Program-made: the position numbers and the translations under genes
Assembly (NCBI GenBank): GCA_004335835.1
Contig: RWJK01001828.1
Span: 1-64,000, forward strand
Direction: 5' to 3'
Length of the DNA stretch: 64,000 nucleotides
Origin: Scenedesmus sp. ARA3
Taxonomy: Eukaryota; Chlorophyta; Chlorophyceae; Sphaeropleales; Scenedesmaceae
Notes under the pieces: model-generated
Told to the model about the DNA's origin: nothing
Seen by the model: the letters and a program-made list of their open reading frames with translations, nothing else
The model's database searches: none
Part shown: positions 1 to 14,995 of the stretch, in pieces
How the letters are laid out: every line of letters begins with the position of its first letter
Numbering within the stretch: the first letter of the stretch is position 1

Positions 1-3135
<3,135 letters not shown>

Positions 3136-3821
3136 GTTGTCTGATTACTAAAGCAGTAGTATCAGCGGTATGTTCACAAACTGCGATATGGGAATCAGGT
3201 AAAGCAGCCTCTGCCTGCGACCGACCGCTGCGACCTATCCACACACAGGCTGTGTGGCTGCCCTTCCTCTCTGCTGTTGCTGTCTGTGAGTTTGAATTGA
3301 AAGAAGGGCTGTGTGACCAGAGGAGTAATGCTTTTGCGAGCTAGGAGGCTACTTGAAGCTTTCGAGAACCGGCTGACACATGTTACTGGGGTTGAGAGTA
3401 TCCGTAGAACCCGTGTACTCGTTCAGTCTTGCCTTTCAGTGAGGTGTCGGATTCAAAAGCTGGAAGTGTTGAATTTCTTCAAAAGGTGGGACCTGCCACC
3501 GTGGGCCCACAAACGTAACGACATCAGTGACTCAAAAAAGGCACACAGGTCCCCGTTGTTGCCTGCAGCTGTCACGGTGCTGGATACAACCAACGCAGCC
3601 ATTGAAATAATCTTACAACTAGCTCAGGCGTGTGCTGTTAACATGGGTGAGCAGGAGCAGCAGCAGTGCAGCAGCAGCAGCAGCAGCGAGGCACGCTCCC
3701 ACTGCATTCTAAGTGTTTTTGCTGCAATGGTTGCAAGCTTGCCCACTAACAAGCCTCCTGGACTGTATGCTAACTTGCAGAGGACACACAACGCCGTGCA
3801 GCTCCTTTGGCTAGCCTGACA
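3136..3821. promoter_or_regulatory. Shared upstream region of the divergent helicase and PHR2-like genes
   Basis: This 686-bp stretch separates the two start codons and should hold both promoters and 5' leaders. I see no clear TATA box. A plus-strand ORF of 168 codons (3313-3819) ends two bases before the PHR2-like ATG. It has no recognisable domain and is treated as leader sequence or a chance ORF. Confidence 0.5.
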
Positions 3822-6800
3822 ATGGCTACCAGCTGGTCCAAGGGCAGCACCAGTGCAGCCGCAGCTGCAGTGCGCAGCGTGCCAGCACTGCCCAGCAGGC
3901 CAGGTGAGATGACGGTGACAGCAGCCCTGCTTGCGCAGCAACACATTTGGTGATAGTTCGGCTGTATCAGTGGGACATTAATCAGTTGACAGCCGTTTTC
4001 TGCGTAGGCCATGTAGCAGCATGCAGGCATTGTCATAGCACAGCAACAACACACGCCTACGCGTGCTGTGCAGCGGCAACAAAGTACCTGGGAAACATGC
4101 ATCAATCAAAGCTGCAGCTTTTAGTGCTGACGCTGCGGCTGTCGCTCATGTGGCTTGTGTGCAGGGATTCCAGCAGGCCCAGTCCGCCAGCCACTTCCTG
4201 CAGCAGCAGCAGCAACAGGAGCCACGCCTCGCCCTGCAGCAACTGCCAGTGCCAGCAGCAGACAGCAGCACGGCCAGCAGCAGCAGCAGACGCGTGGTGG
4301 CTTCAGGCCCTGGGGGCTGCCATTGGCAGCAGGCATGCTTGCGTTCCGCCTGGCTCGCTCAGCAGCATCACTTGTGAGCAGCACAGCGGGCAGCAGCACT
4401 TGCACGCACATACCAGAGCCATCTGACCTGGCGTCACCGCAACAATGCATCAACTCAAGCAGTCGGGCGGTGTCGTTGCGTTTGTCCTGTGCACGTGCTA
4501 TGTGGGCATGCGAATCAAGCACAGAGCATACACAACTCCGCATAGGACGCTGTCCTGTCATCAACGTGCATGTTGGCACCACTCCTATGCTGCTGCAGCA
4601 GCACTCCCTGCTGTCGCTGCTGACGATTCTGTTCTGACCTGCTACCTGCTGCAGGTGCTGCCTGCGCTTGCGCCTGGTGGCCGCACCCGCCAGCCAGCAG
4701 CAGCAGCAGACATGCGCGTCTTCCCCAGCTTGGTGCGTGGCAGCACACAGCAGCGCTGCTGTGCAGATGTCTGTGTGGTGATATGGGCTGTGAGCCAAGT
4801 TGCAGCACTGGAAATCGTAGCATACGTTCCGTGCAGCACTTACTGTTCTAGGCGCACACAAGCATGCAAGTTGCGTGCCCCTCACCCCTCACCAATGTTT
4901 ACCATACTCATATCTACTCATATCTGCTGCCCCCCAGCTGCCCAAGCGCATCGGCAGCGGCCGCAGCGGCCCTCCTGGCATGCCTGGCGGCCGCAAGCCT
5001 GCGCTGCTGTGGTTCCGCAACGACCTGCGCCTGCATGACCACGAGCCCCTGGCAGCTGCCTGCGCGGGTGCCACCTCGCTGCTGCCTGTGTACATTTTTG
5101 ACCCCAGGGAGTATGGCAAGGTGCGTGCTGGTGTGGTTGTGCAAGGCTGTTTATGATGTGATGATCGCTCAGTCTGTATCTTGTATCATGGTGTTTGCGT
5201 GCGTGTTTGCGTGCGTTTGAGTCTTGCTGGACAGCTGGTGTCCCACGTTCTGTTGTGAATGGTTCCGCAACGACCTGTGCCTGCATGACCACGAGCCGCT
5301 GGCCGCCGCCTGCGCGGGCGCCACCTCGCTGCTGCCTGTGTACATCTTCGACCCCAGTGAGTATGGGAAAGTGAGTATGACTCTTGTTCTTGTTGCAGCT
5401 GTATGGCATGTGGTCTTCTGCATGTGTGTCGCTTTGCTGCTGCTGTGGCTGGTCACGAGGTGTGTTGCAGCTGTTGTGGCTGTGTTGCCTGTGTTGCCTG
5501 TGACAAAAGGTGTGTGGTTGCGCTGTTGCTTTGTGTCTGGCAAATGGCTGGTGTGGCTGCAGCTGTTGTATGAGTATGTGCTCAGCTGTGTAGCCGCTGC
5601 TTGCTGGCCCTGCCTGGTGACTCACAGCCAGCGCAGCCAGCGCAGCACGTAACACATAATGCACTTCACAACCTTCACCAGACACACAAAAGGTACCACC
5701 TCACAGCATGCATTGCAAACTCTCTGTAGCAACGTGTCATGCAACTGCCTGCACTGCTTACAACTTTTGACGCAGAGCCCCAATGGCTTTGACAAGACGG
5801 GCCCCTACCGTGCCAAGTTCATCTTGGAGGCGCTGGGCGACCTGCGCGACAGGCTGCGTGCAGCAGGCAGCGACCTGCTCGTGCGCATCGGCAAGCCAGG
5901 TGCGTATCTTGTGGCAGGCAGCTGGTGTTAACATGGAGTTTCTTCTTTTAGCATGTTAGTCATAAATGGGACGTACAAGTATATGGTGTGTGTGTATGGG
6001 CATTGTTGCAGGCATACTTGAGGCTGCGCGCAGCAGGCAGCGACCTATCGTGCGCATCGGCAAGCCAGGTGCGTTGTGTGTTGTCAAGAATCAGCTTTGA
6101 TCAGTGCCCCTTCACATGTGCATGCAGACTGCGGTTCAAGGTGGGTGCTGCACCGGGCTAGATTGGAGGGATGCATTTGTGACAGCGCGCCGCGGTGACG
6201 GCTGCACGATGCATCTGCCAGCGGCTGCCGCTGCAGCTGCGCCCGCTTCTCGACTGTACTGTCAGCTCTGCTGCTGTGCGCGGTGCCGCTGCCGCTGTCA
6301 GCAGCAGTTTTCCAGCTGTGGCAGCACTGGTCTCAGAGCAATAGCAGAGCAAGCTCAGAGCAGAGCCTCACCCACAGTGTTTGTTTTGTGTCGGCTTGTT
6401 CTCTTATGTTGACGCCGCATGTGGTGCTACCTGAGCTGGTTGGCGCCATAGGCGCCGGCTTAGTGTACTGCCATGATGAAGTGCAGACCGCAGAGCAAGC
6501 CACACGCCTAGTCACTTGACACTTGTTTGTGCTGCTTGTTCGTTGTGCATTGCGCTGCCCTACAGAGGAGGTGCTGCCTGAGCTGGCCCGCTCCATCGGC
6601 GCCGGCTCGGTGTACTGCCATGGTGAAGTAAAGACCGCAGAGCAAGCTATAGGCAGGGTCACTTGACACTTCTTTGTGCTGCTTGTTTGTTGTGCATTGC
6701 GCTGCCCTACAGAGGAGGTGCTGCCTGAGCTGGCCCGCTCCATCGGCGCCGGCTCGGTGTACTGCCATGGTGAAGTAAAGACCGCAGAGCAAGCTATAGG

Positions 6801-8734
6801 CAGGGTCACTTGACACTTCTTTGTGCTGCTTGTTTGTTGTGCATTGCGCTGCCCTACAGAGGAGGTGCTGCCTGAGCTGGCTCGCTCCATTGGCGCCGGG
6901 GCGGTGTACTGCCACGGCGAGGTCACGGCTGAGGACGCAAAGGTGGAGGGTGCAGTCAGCAAGGCACTGGACAAAGCAGGCGCGGCACTCAAGGTGAGCA
7001 TCACTCTGCGGGCAGTGTGGCTGTCTTGCTGCAGGCTGAGTCAGTGATGGCAGGGCAATCTCCGACTTTGTAGGTTATGCAGCGTGGTGGTGGGAGCGCA
7101 GTGAAGCTGGGCAGCTGTCACATAGGTTTTAAAGTCAAAGAGCTGTAGCTAGGTTGCATTGTGGACTCAGCAAAACCTCACCTAAGAGGTATCGCGTTCT
7201 CGGGGTTCCCGTCACAGTTAGGCGCCGCTGACCTGCCCTAACACCCTCTGTTGAACATGTACGTTGCCAACCACCGCAGGTCTCCTGGGGTGGCACGCTG
7301 TTCCATATGGACGACCTGCCCTTCAAGCTGGCGTCCATGCCGCCCAACTACAGCGACTTCAGGCAGGCGCTGCGCGGCAGGGGCGTGCGGGAGCCGGTGG
7401 AGGCCCCAGCACAGCTCAAGGGGTTGCCTGCTGCATCGTGAGTGGCGCTGGGCTGTCACAAATGCCTGAGTCGGGATATTCTTGATGTCAACTGTCACTG
7501 CACGTCATGCAGCCAGCTCACCAGCACCAAGAAGGATGCTGATGCTCGCCTTGCATTGTCCTTTGAATTGGTGCGGCAAGCAGAGTGTTGGCCAGCATGA
7601 TGGGCCTAAGGGCGGCAAGAGAAGTTGAGGCAGCAGTTTGCCTGTGCAGCAGCGTGTGTGCGGCAGGTGGTCATTAGCCAAACCGTCATCTGCACAGCAG
7701 CAGCAGCAGCAGCACATCAACACAGCATCAATCAGGCAGCACTTGCCCGCCACCCAGTTGTGCCTCAGACCCCTGGCAAGTCACTGCAGCTGCTGCGTGT
7801 CACTTATTGACCTGCACTGGCCCCTGCTGTAATGCATGTGCGCCGCCTTGCTGTGTTATCTGCAGGGTGTGCCCTGGTGAGCTCCCCACACTGCAGCAGC
7901 TGGGCTTTGATGCAGCCACACTCTCGCGCTGCGCGGGCGACAAGGACGCTGCAGGCGCACACCTGCGCGGCGGCGAGTCCGAAGCGCTGCGGCGGCTGTC
8001 AGAATTCGTTTCAAAGTTCACAGCGCAGCAGCAGCAGAAGGGTGCGGCTGCAGGTGCTGGCAGCAGCAGCAGCAAGGCAGCACAGGGCAAGGGCAGCCAG
8101 GATGCTGCACCAAACTTCTGCTGCAAGATTAGCCCCTGGCTAGCTCTGGGCTGCCTGTCTCCCAGACAGCTGTATGTGCAGCTGCAGCAGGCGGCTGGCA
8201 GCCAGGCGAAAGCAGCAGGGCAGCCGCAGCAGCTGCCTGGCGCAGGCAAGGAGGGTGATACAGGTGAGACGCTGCACAGAGCAGCCTTCTGTGCGTGCTG
8301 TTCCTTCATGTTGCTGCACTATGCACTGCCTGATGGCAGTTCCGCATGCTTGTGTGCAGGCATCATCTATGGCAGCATTAGCTGGATTGCACAGCACTTT
8401 GTTTGCACACGCTGCTGTGGATACGCACTGATGCGTGCATGACTACCATCGTCAACTGCAACCAAACATCCGCAATTGCACACATCGGCGCTGTGGCACA
8501 TGCATCACCACCTGCTCTTTTGCTGCCGCTGCTGCTGCTGCTGCCACTGCTTCTGCTGCTGGCATCGCAGGCATGCAGTGGCTGCTATTCGAGCTGCTGT
8601 GGCGCGACTTCTTCCGGTTCATCACCAAGAAGTACACAGTCACAGGCGTAGCGCAGCGCCTGGGCAGCAGCCCGGGCATCAGTGAGGTGCCAGCTGCTGC
8701 TACAGCGGCAGCACCTGCAATGGCAATGGCCTGA
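3822..8734 (+). CDS. PHR2: PHR2-like blue-light photoreceptor (C-terminally truncated CRY-DASH/photolyase homologue)
   Basis: Photolyase/cryptochrome-family protein that closely follows the plant PHR2 layout. Exons are 3822-3903, 4165-4373, 4655-4732, 4938-5120, 5776-5899, 6860-6993, 7280-7437, 7866-8263 and 8571-8734. All phases join, giving 509 residues. The N-terminus (MATSWSKGSTSAAAAAVRS) is Ser/Ala-rich and looks like a plastid transit peptide. The alpha/beta photolyase domain starts at LLWFRNDLRLHDHE (about residue 147), followed by GFDKTGPYRAKF, SWGGTLFHMDDLPF, GGESEALRRL, CKISPWLALGCLSPRQLY and MQWLLFELLWRDFFRFITKK. The protein then ends in an Ala-rich tail, as in plant PHR2, so the usual C-terminal FAD-binding half of CRY-DASH is absent by design and not through a frameshift. 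Introns 4 and 5 are crowded with partial exon copies, listed separately. DNA repair activity is not implied; the function of PHR2 is poorly defined. Confidence 0.93.
5258..5370 (+). pseudogene. Partial second copy of PHR2-like exon 4 inside intron 4
   Basis: This segment repeats the 3' part of exon 4 (from WFRNDL to EYGK) and its GT donor. Of about ten differing codons, eight are synonymous; the exceptions are Arg to Cys and Arg to Ser. The 5' half of the exon and a phase-compatible acceptor are missing, so it cannot simply replace exon 4. Confidence 0.8.
6011..6069 (+). pseudogene. Frameshifted copy of the PHR2-like exon 5 end
   Basis: This short intronic segment repeats the last ~55 bases of exon 5 (RLRAAGSDLLVRIGKP) and the following GTGCGT donor. 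One base of the CTGCTCGTG stretch is missing, so the reading frame is lost. Confidence 0.75.
6419..6993 (+). repeat. Four-copy 147-bp tandem array covering PHR2-like exon 6 and its upstream intron
   Basis: The unit starts at the exon-6 acceptor region (CCCTACAG|AGGAGGTGCTG) and repeats at 6419, 6566, 6713 and 6860, exactly 147 bp apart. The two middle units are nearly identical. The first is strongly diverged and has lost its acceptor. In units 1-3 the reading frame stops soon after the Glu-Val stretch (GRVT then stop in units 2 and 3). Only the last unit (6860-6993) continues into a full exon with a GTGAGC donor, so it is the working copy. Confidence 0.88.
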
Positions 8735-9535
8735 GCAGTCGCCAGAATGCCAGAAGTTATGGTGGGGCTTGCAGCGGATGCATGTGTGGCACTGATGGAG
8801 CAGTGTCAGGCACTGGCTGCCAGCACCTGCTGCGGTGGTGTGTGCCTCTTGATGGGTGAATAAGAGCAGCTGCTACAGTTGATGCATCCATACCGCTGGT
8901 GACATAGCAAGCATGTAGTATGACTTGTACTTTAGTGCCTTGTACCATGGGCTATGTTGTCATGAGGGTGCTGCTGCTGTAGTGGGCGTCATGCGCTGGG
9001 CGGGAGGGCGGGTGACATTGCTGGCCGCCTGCCTTTGCTGATACGATGTAACTATTGCTTTATTCTCTTTGGTAGTTCAGCATGCAAGCTCAATGCGCGT
9101 CGCTCGGATGCGCTCCTGGGTGACGAAACTGAAGGATTACGCAGGCATTACCGGGCGCAAGTTTTTGCCCATGCAAACACAACACAACTTAAGCAGCGAA
9201 TAAAGTTCAAATTCAGCGTGCCGGTCACTGGTAGGGGTGTCGGTGACTGTCGTGAAGTAGCGGTGGGCGCAACTTTTCGATGCGATCGGCCCCGTGTGTG
9301 TTACCCAATAGCTGAAGCAGCTGAATTCCGAGTGTTTGTGCAGCACGATGCAGCGTACGGGCTTGATCTGAGAGAGATCTCAGTGCTGTAGTCGAGCTGT
9401 TAGTACACGCAGCTGACGGTCTCATCACCAGTGTGCTGTTCTGATGTGCTGGGTATATGTGCCACACGCTACCCAAACCAACACATTGACGTCCATCAGC
9501 TGCGACATTCTCATCTCGCGTGTTACAGTACAGCC
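8735..9535 (+). other. PHR2-like 3'UTR and CRD1 upstream region
   Basis: No coding sequence seen. The left part should be the PHR2-like 3'UTR, ending near a TGTAA signal at 9047-9051. The right part should contain the CRD1 promoter. GTAC cores, the minimal copper-response motif known from Chlamydomonas, occur at 9355, 9403 and 9528, but this number is only mildly above chance. Confidence 0.5.
9047..9051 (+). terminator. Candidate polyadenylation signal (TGTAA) of the PHR2-like gene
   Basis: TGTAA is the usual chlorophyte nuclear poly(A) signal. This one lies about 313 bases after the PHR2-like stop codon. Confidence 0.5.
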
Positions 9536-11238
9536 ATGGCACTCACAATGCAGGCACAGCGCCTCACGGCAGGCCAGACCAGCCGTACGCCAGTCAGGGC
9601 AGCACATGTTCGCCGTGGTGCTGTGACAGTTCGTGCCTCTGCTGCAACAGACCCGATGGGTTTCAAGCTGATGCGTAGTGGCATCAAGCAGGCCAGCAAG
9701 GAGACAATCCTCACTCCCCGCTTCTACACCACAGGTACACAGCCTTGCTAAGCAGATCCTGGCATCAATTGTGATTGATGATGCATTACAAGCAGCTATC
9801 AGGGCGTTGACGCCTCCATGTGCCAAGATCCCGGGACAGCTGCCGAGACAACGAGACAATCTCCTACACGTGTAGCATCACACGCAGCAGCTGCCGCAGC
9901 ATCATAGCTCATTGGCACCTGCTACTAATCAAACACCTTACGCAAGCGCCCTGTCGACAAGCTCGCGTCATTGACGTTGCGTTGACCGCCACACATCTTC
10001 TGCTGCTCTACTGCTCTCGTCACCCCGTTCTCGTCATCCCTTCTTAACAGACTTCGAGGAGATGGCCGAGCTGGTCAACCCCGCAAACATCCCACAGCAG
10101 CAGCAGGAGGAGCTGGAGGCTTACCTGCGTGAGATGAAGACAGACTACAACCAGCGCCACTTTGTGCGCAACGAGAAGTTCAAGGAGGCAGCAGAGAAGC
10201 TGAGCGGCCCCACACGCAAGATCTTCGTCGAGTTCCTGGAGCGCTCCTGCACTGCTGAGTTCTCCGGCTTTTTGCTGTTCAAGGAGCTGGCGCGCCGCCT
10301 GAGGGATGTGAACCCCACAGTGGCAGGTGCGCTTGCAGGAACGGTGCTGGATGGGCACGCTTGCAGGAAACATGTGCTGTGCATGGGGGCTGCAGCTGCA
10401 ACGTGGGTCAAGTGCAACAATCCATTGAGGGCCCTTTTGTATGCGTCGTTGCTCTGACAGCAGTGGCAGGTGCCCAGCAGTGGCATGCCATGCCTGCAGC
10501 AGTGCACCATCTAGTAGCCTTGCACTTGGCTGTTGGCACTCGCCCCTACTCACACTGCACACCTGCCTGCTGCATCCAAACTGTCTGTCAAGCCGCAGAG
10601 ATCTTCCAGATGATGAGCCGTGACGAGGCACGCCACGCGGGCTTCATCAACAAGGCCATGAGCGACTTCAACCTGGCCCTGGACCTGGGCTTCCTCACCA
10701 AGAACAGGACCTACACCTTCTTCAAGCCCAAGGTGAGCAGCTGAAACAGCAGAAACACCAGCTACTGCAGCAACAGACGCCGCCAGCTGGGCGCTGCACT
10801 TACAGTGGAGTCTGCACTCTGTTGAAGGAGCTTGCTGTGCCCGGCAGACATACAGTTGCTGGATCCCTAGCATCTCACGCTATTTCTTGCGCTGTTCTGC
10901 TGTCTCTGCTGCCGCTGCTGCTGCCGCCACCTGCAGTACATCCTGTACACCGTGTACCTGAGCGAGAAGATCGGCTACTGGCGCTACATCACCATCTACC
11001 GCAACCTGCAGCGCAACCCAGAGTGCCAGTTCTACCCGCTGTTCGAGTACTTTGAGGCCTGGTGCCAGGATGAGTGCAGGTGGGTTTGGGGTTGAGGGTA
11101 CTAGGGTTTGACCTTTACTGCCAGTTCCAACCACTTTCAGGCACGGCAACGGGATGAGGGCAGCTGGGCGTGCAGAAACCTGTCAAGCTGTGCCAGAAGC
11201 CGTGCACATCGCAGCATGTTTGGTGTCGGGTGTGCTGG

Positions 11239-11272
<34 letters not shown>

Positions 11273-12004
11273 AGCCGCTGCAAATCCTCATCCCATTTAG
11301 TACTAACCGATCCACCCTGTACGTCATGTGAAATCGTGCTGCAGGCACGGTGACTTCCTCGCAGCGCTGCTCAAGTCCAAGCCAGAGCTGCTGCAGGGCC
11401 CCATTGCTAAGCTGTGGACGCGCTTCTTCTGCCTGACCGTGTACATCACCATGTACCTCAACGACCACCAGCGCAGCGCATTCTACGAGGCCCTGGGCCT
11501 CAACACCACGCAGTTCTGCAGGCACGTCATCATCGAGACCAACAACACCAGCAAGCGCATCTTCCCCGAGGTGAGGGCTTGCAGGAAACGCGCCTGCCTT
11601 GCAGGACATTCGTTTTCGATGCGAGCAGCGTTGCAGGTTGTTGTTGCACACCACAGGAGCTGCCAAACACGACGTATGCTTTTCCTGTTTGTTGTGCCGC
11701 TGACCACACTTCTGCACACTATCAGACATCACCTGACACATGTTTGTTACCTTATCTGCGTACCCTGCAGGTGCCCACCGTCGACAGCCCGGTGTTCTGG
11801 GACCTCATGGACAAGATGGTCAGCGTGAACAACCAGATGGCAGCCATTGACAACGGCACCAGCAGCACCCCAGCGCTGCTGCAGCCTCTGGCCAAGCTGG
11901 CTCTCATGGAGCGCCTCGGCAGCCTGGTGCTGCGCGTGATGCTGATGACACCCATTGAGGCAGGCAGCTACGACTTTGAGAACCCAGCTGAGCTGGTGTA
12001 CTAA
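9536..12004 (+). CDS. CRD1: Mg-protoporphyrin IX monomethyl ester oxidative cyclase (AcsF/CHL27 type)
   Basis: Di-iron subunit of the aerobic cyclase that forms the isocyclic ring of protochlorophyllide in the chloroplast. Exons are 9536-9734, 10051-10326, 10599-10732, 10937-11079, 11345-11570 and 11771-12004. They join in phase to 403 residues, close to the ~407 of Chlamydomonas CRD1. The start gives a plastid transit peptide ([20 protein letters not shown]). The mature part begins around [19 protein letters not shown] and TPRFYTTDFEEM. Carboxylate/His di-iron motifs are visible at [16 protein letters not shown] and [10 protein letters not shown]. The conserved cyclase stretches [35 protein letters not shown] and [15 protein letters not shown] follow, and the protein ends in PAELVY. 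No missing key residue was seen. In Chlamydomonas CRD1 is induced by copper or oxygen deficiency; whether that holds here is unknown. Confidence 0.97.
11241..11273 (+). repeat. (CTG)n microsatellite in CRD1 intron 4
   Basis: About eleven uninterrupted CTG units lie in the intron that ends at the acceptor before 11345. On the sense strand the tract is CTG, unlike the CAG orientation seen in coding repeats of this window. Confidence 0.95.
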
Positions 12005-14995
12005 GCTGCTGCTGCTGCCTGACAAGGGTGTGTTGTCAGCTGTTTGGTGCTTGATTCATTGCTTCGGCATCACTTTGGCTGTACAGTTTCGGTGTGTTGC
12101 ATGCCAGCTTGTTGGCTAGTAGCTGCAGCTGCAGCGGCAGCGGCAGCTGGCAATGCTAGCAGCAAGCTGCTGTTTCTTCTTGCGTCTGCTGAGCAGCTGA
12201 TTGTGACTGCCGGTTTGCTTTTTGCTGCAGCTGGCAGCAAAAGCGCCTCGGTTACATCCACTGTTAGGCTGTTCCTGTGTTTGCTGCTTGTGTGCAGCAG
12301 CTGCCCTGTCTGCAGCTGTTGCCAGCTTTGTGCTTGCCTGCGCATCGGAAGAAGCAAGGTATGCAGTGTGTGAGTGTACGAGGTGCTACCCTGCACATTG
12401 CAGGTGGAGCCTTGGTGCAGTGCATCGCTGGCTTGTGCAGCTCTCATGCTGAGCCCTGGACTGGCTGGCGTCTGTTTGATGCTCCTTTTACTGCTTAAGC
12501 ACTGCATCAGGCCAGAAACACAGAGTTTTTACAGCACATGCTAAGCTGAACAGCAGCTTCAGGTTTTGTGTTCATGAGCAGCAGCAGCTGTGGTGTTGTA
12601 TATATATGTCACAGCTGTGTGTCTGCTGGTGCAGCAGACTGGAGTTGGCTGGTTGCTTGCTGCTGAAAGTGCACGCAGGGCTTTGCTGTTTCTGCTTTGT
12701 GTGAGCGTGCAGCGCTGCACTGCACATGGCATGTTGCAGGCGGCTTAGTCAAGAGATACCAGAAACAGCAGTGTACAATAGCATGACAGCACTTGCAGCT
12801 GCACTGTTGTGTTTATGCATCTTGTTGGTTGGTCAGCTGTCATGAGTAGTCCACTTCTCCCCTCACCTGCTTTGCTGGACCCTGCAATTTGCCTGCACTC
12901 GCATGCTGTGACGCTGCAGCGTCGGACAGCTGTTGGTGAAACACCCAACAGTTGCTGCTTGCTGTCACCATGCAAACTCGCGCAGCAAGCTGTTCACATC
13001 ATGTATGGTGGTTCAGTCCTGGCGGTGCATTCAGCGCCGGCCCTCCCTGGAAGGGCTGTTGCATTCCTTTTTATATACCAGCCTATTTCAAAACTCTGCT
13101 GCTTTATGCAGCCTGCTGACCAACTAGAACTGTGTGCTGCACTGTCTTTAGAACTGCAGCGTTTTATGGAGTAGGCAGGAATACTGTGGTCATCATCATG
13201 TTACTCATCAAGCCATAGCATCAACGCCATACTGTGGTGCGTGTGTTTTGAGTGAACGTGTGGCCCCTGTCCCGAACCATCATCAGCTGGGTTTGTACAG
13301 CGAGCCAATCACAGAGTGCATTCAGGTGGTGTGCATATTAGGCAGTGTACTGCACAGCCTGCTCGCCGCGACAGTGGCAGTAACCTTGCATTTAAAAAAG
13401 CATCGCTCATTGGCCTAACCGGGTTACAGCCAACCTTTTGGTCACTTTGTAACAATCAAGTGTACGCATGCTCTTGATTGACAGGACGTACGGTGTCGTG
13501 CAGGTTGTCCAACAGATTCATCTAGAACCAGCTGGAGCTGCAGCTCCGCTGGCAGGAGCCATGGCAGCAATGAAGTGCTCAAGTAGACCTGTAGATACCG
13601 TATGAGTTACCCATAGAATGAAGGGGCTAAGCGGATCCAACAGCTGAAGAGGTGCACTATATGAAAAGGCATCAGCAGAGCTATTGGATACATGCAGATA
13701 TCTGCGACATCTGCTGATGAAAGAATGACACACAGACTGGTACCCATGCAGCCAACGGCTCTTTCACGAGCTTCAGCCAGTCAGCAGAGGTGACAAGGAA
13801 CAGAAACGTCAAGCAGCCACCCACATCTCTACATCAGCACGCGCTGCCGGCTGCAGGATAAGTGCCTTGTGCACACTACATCCTCACCATGCATGCATGG
13901 TCCATCCAAACTCGCTTCACATCTAATCAGAGTTTCACAAATCCGCCACAAGGAGTTGATATACCGCACAGGCGCACGCATGCGTGCTGCCAGGCAGCCA
14001 AACCCCAATTCTATCACTGGCCACCAATTCTGCCGCCACGCTGTAACACCCGCTCATCCACCTACATCTACCAACATGCAGCTTGGCAGGCAAAACTCGG
14101 CACTCTCAGCAGCCGCCAGCCACCCACAAGTTCTCAAAAGAGGTAAAGATACAGCGAAGTTGCTATTAAAACTAAGGCCCAGGCTGCTTATTCACCCTGC
14201 AGCAAGGCGCACAGATGCCCCAAGCTGCTGTCACCTTAAATCATAGTACAGTTTCCTGGGCTTTCCTGCCCAGCCACACAAGGCGCTTAGACAAACCTGC
14301 CCCGCACACACAGCAGCCCAGGCAAAACAGCAGCTTAAACTGAGCAGCTTGCACTATACACAGAAACTGCTGCAGTTGCAACCACACAGCACGGAAGGTG
14401 GTTGCAACAACACACATGCAGGAGCCAGCCCCAGCTACGCCGCTGCAAGCTAAGCAGCGCAGTAGTGTCACACTCGCGACAAACTAAAGTCGAGACACTA
14501 CAGCACAGCCGCCTGGGTACTGCTGGATGCTGCTGCTCCCAGAGCTACAGGGCAGCAGAGTGGTGTCCACAAGCACGGTCTGGCCAGTTGAGATGCAGCC
14601 AGCAGCAGACCGGCAGGGCACACCACCCCGTCCAACTGCCTGCCAAGACGCCAGTAGCGCTTCTACACACGCCGGCACATGCCCAAACCACCAACACACA
14701 CACCCCAAACCCTAACAGCCAGCCAGGAGGTTACCCCGTGCCAAGAATGTGGCCCTTTTGTGCGGCCTGCTCGGCAGATGCACCCAAGCGCCCGCCCAGA
14801 GTCTGCTACTATCACAGGATGAGTACAACAACGCCGGCTACTAACAGTTCTACATGCTGGGCACCTCTCATGCCGCAAGCGGCACACCACATGCACCTCT
14901 CACATTGCAAAGTCGGCATAGCCGGTAGATGCTGTGCTTGTGGCGAAGACTATACAGCGCACACGCATGCCGCCTGCCGACTGTTATGTTACATG
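12005..14995. other. Convergent 3' region between CRD1 and the RING gene
   Basis: This 3-kb stretch has no recognisable coding sequence. It should carry the 3'UTRs of both convergent genes. A plus-strand TGTAA lies at 13448-13452 and its minus-strand counterpart (TTACA) at 13424-13428, so the two transcripts could end within or across each other. The part from about 13500 to 14990 holds scattered short ORFs without domain content. Confidence 0.45.

Noticed and set aside
5258..5370. Mutually exclusive alternative exon of the PHR2-like gene
   Set aside because: No acceptor in a compatible phase precedes it, and the first AG upstream leads to a stop or a shifted frame.
6333..7004. 223-codon minus-strand ORF across the PHR2-like array
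   Set aside because: The unit length (147) is a multiple of three, so any stop-free frame in one unit stays open through the array. It is the shadow of a repeat, with no domain.
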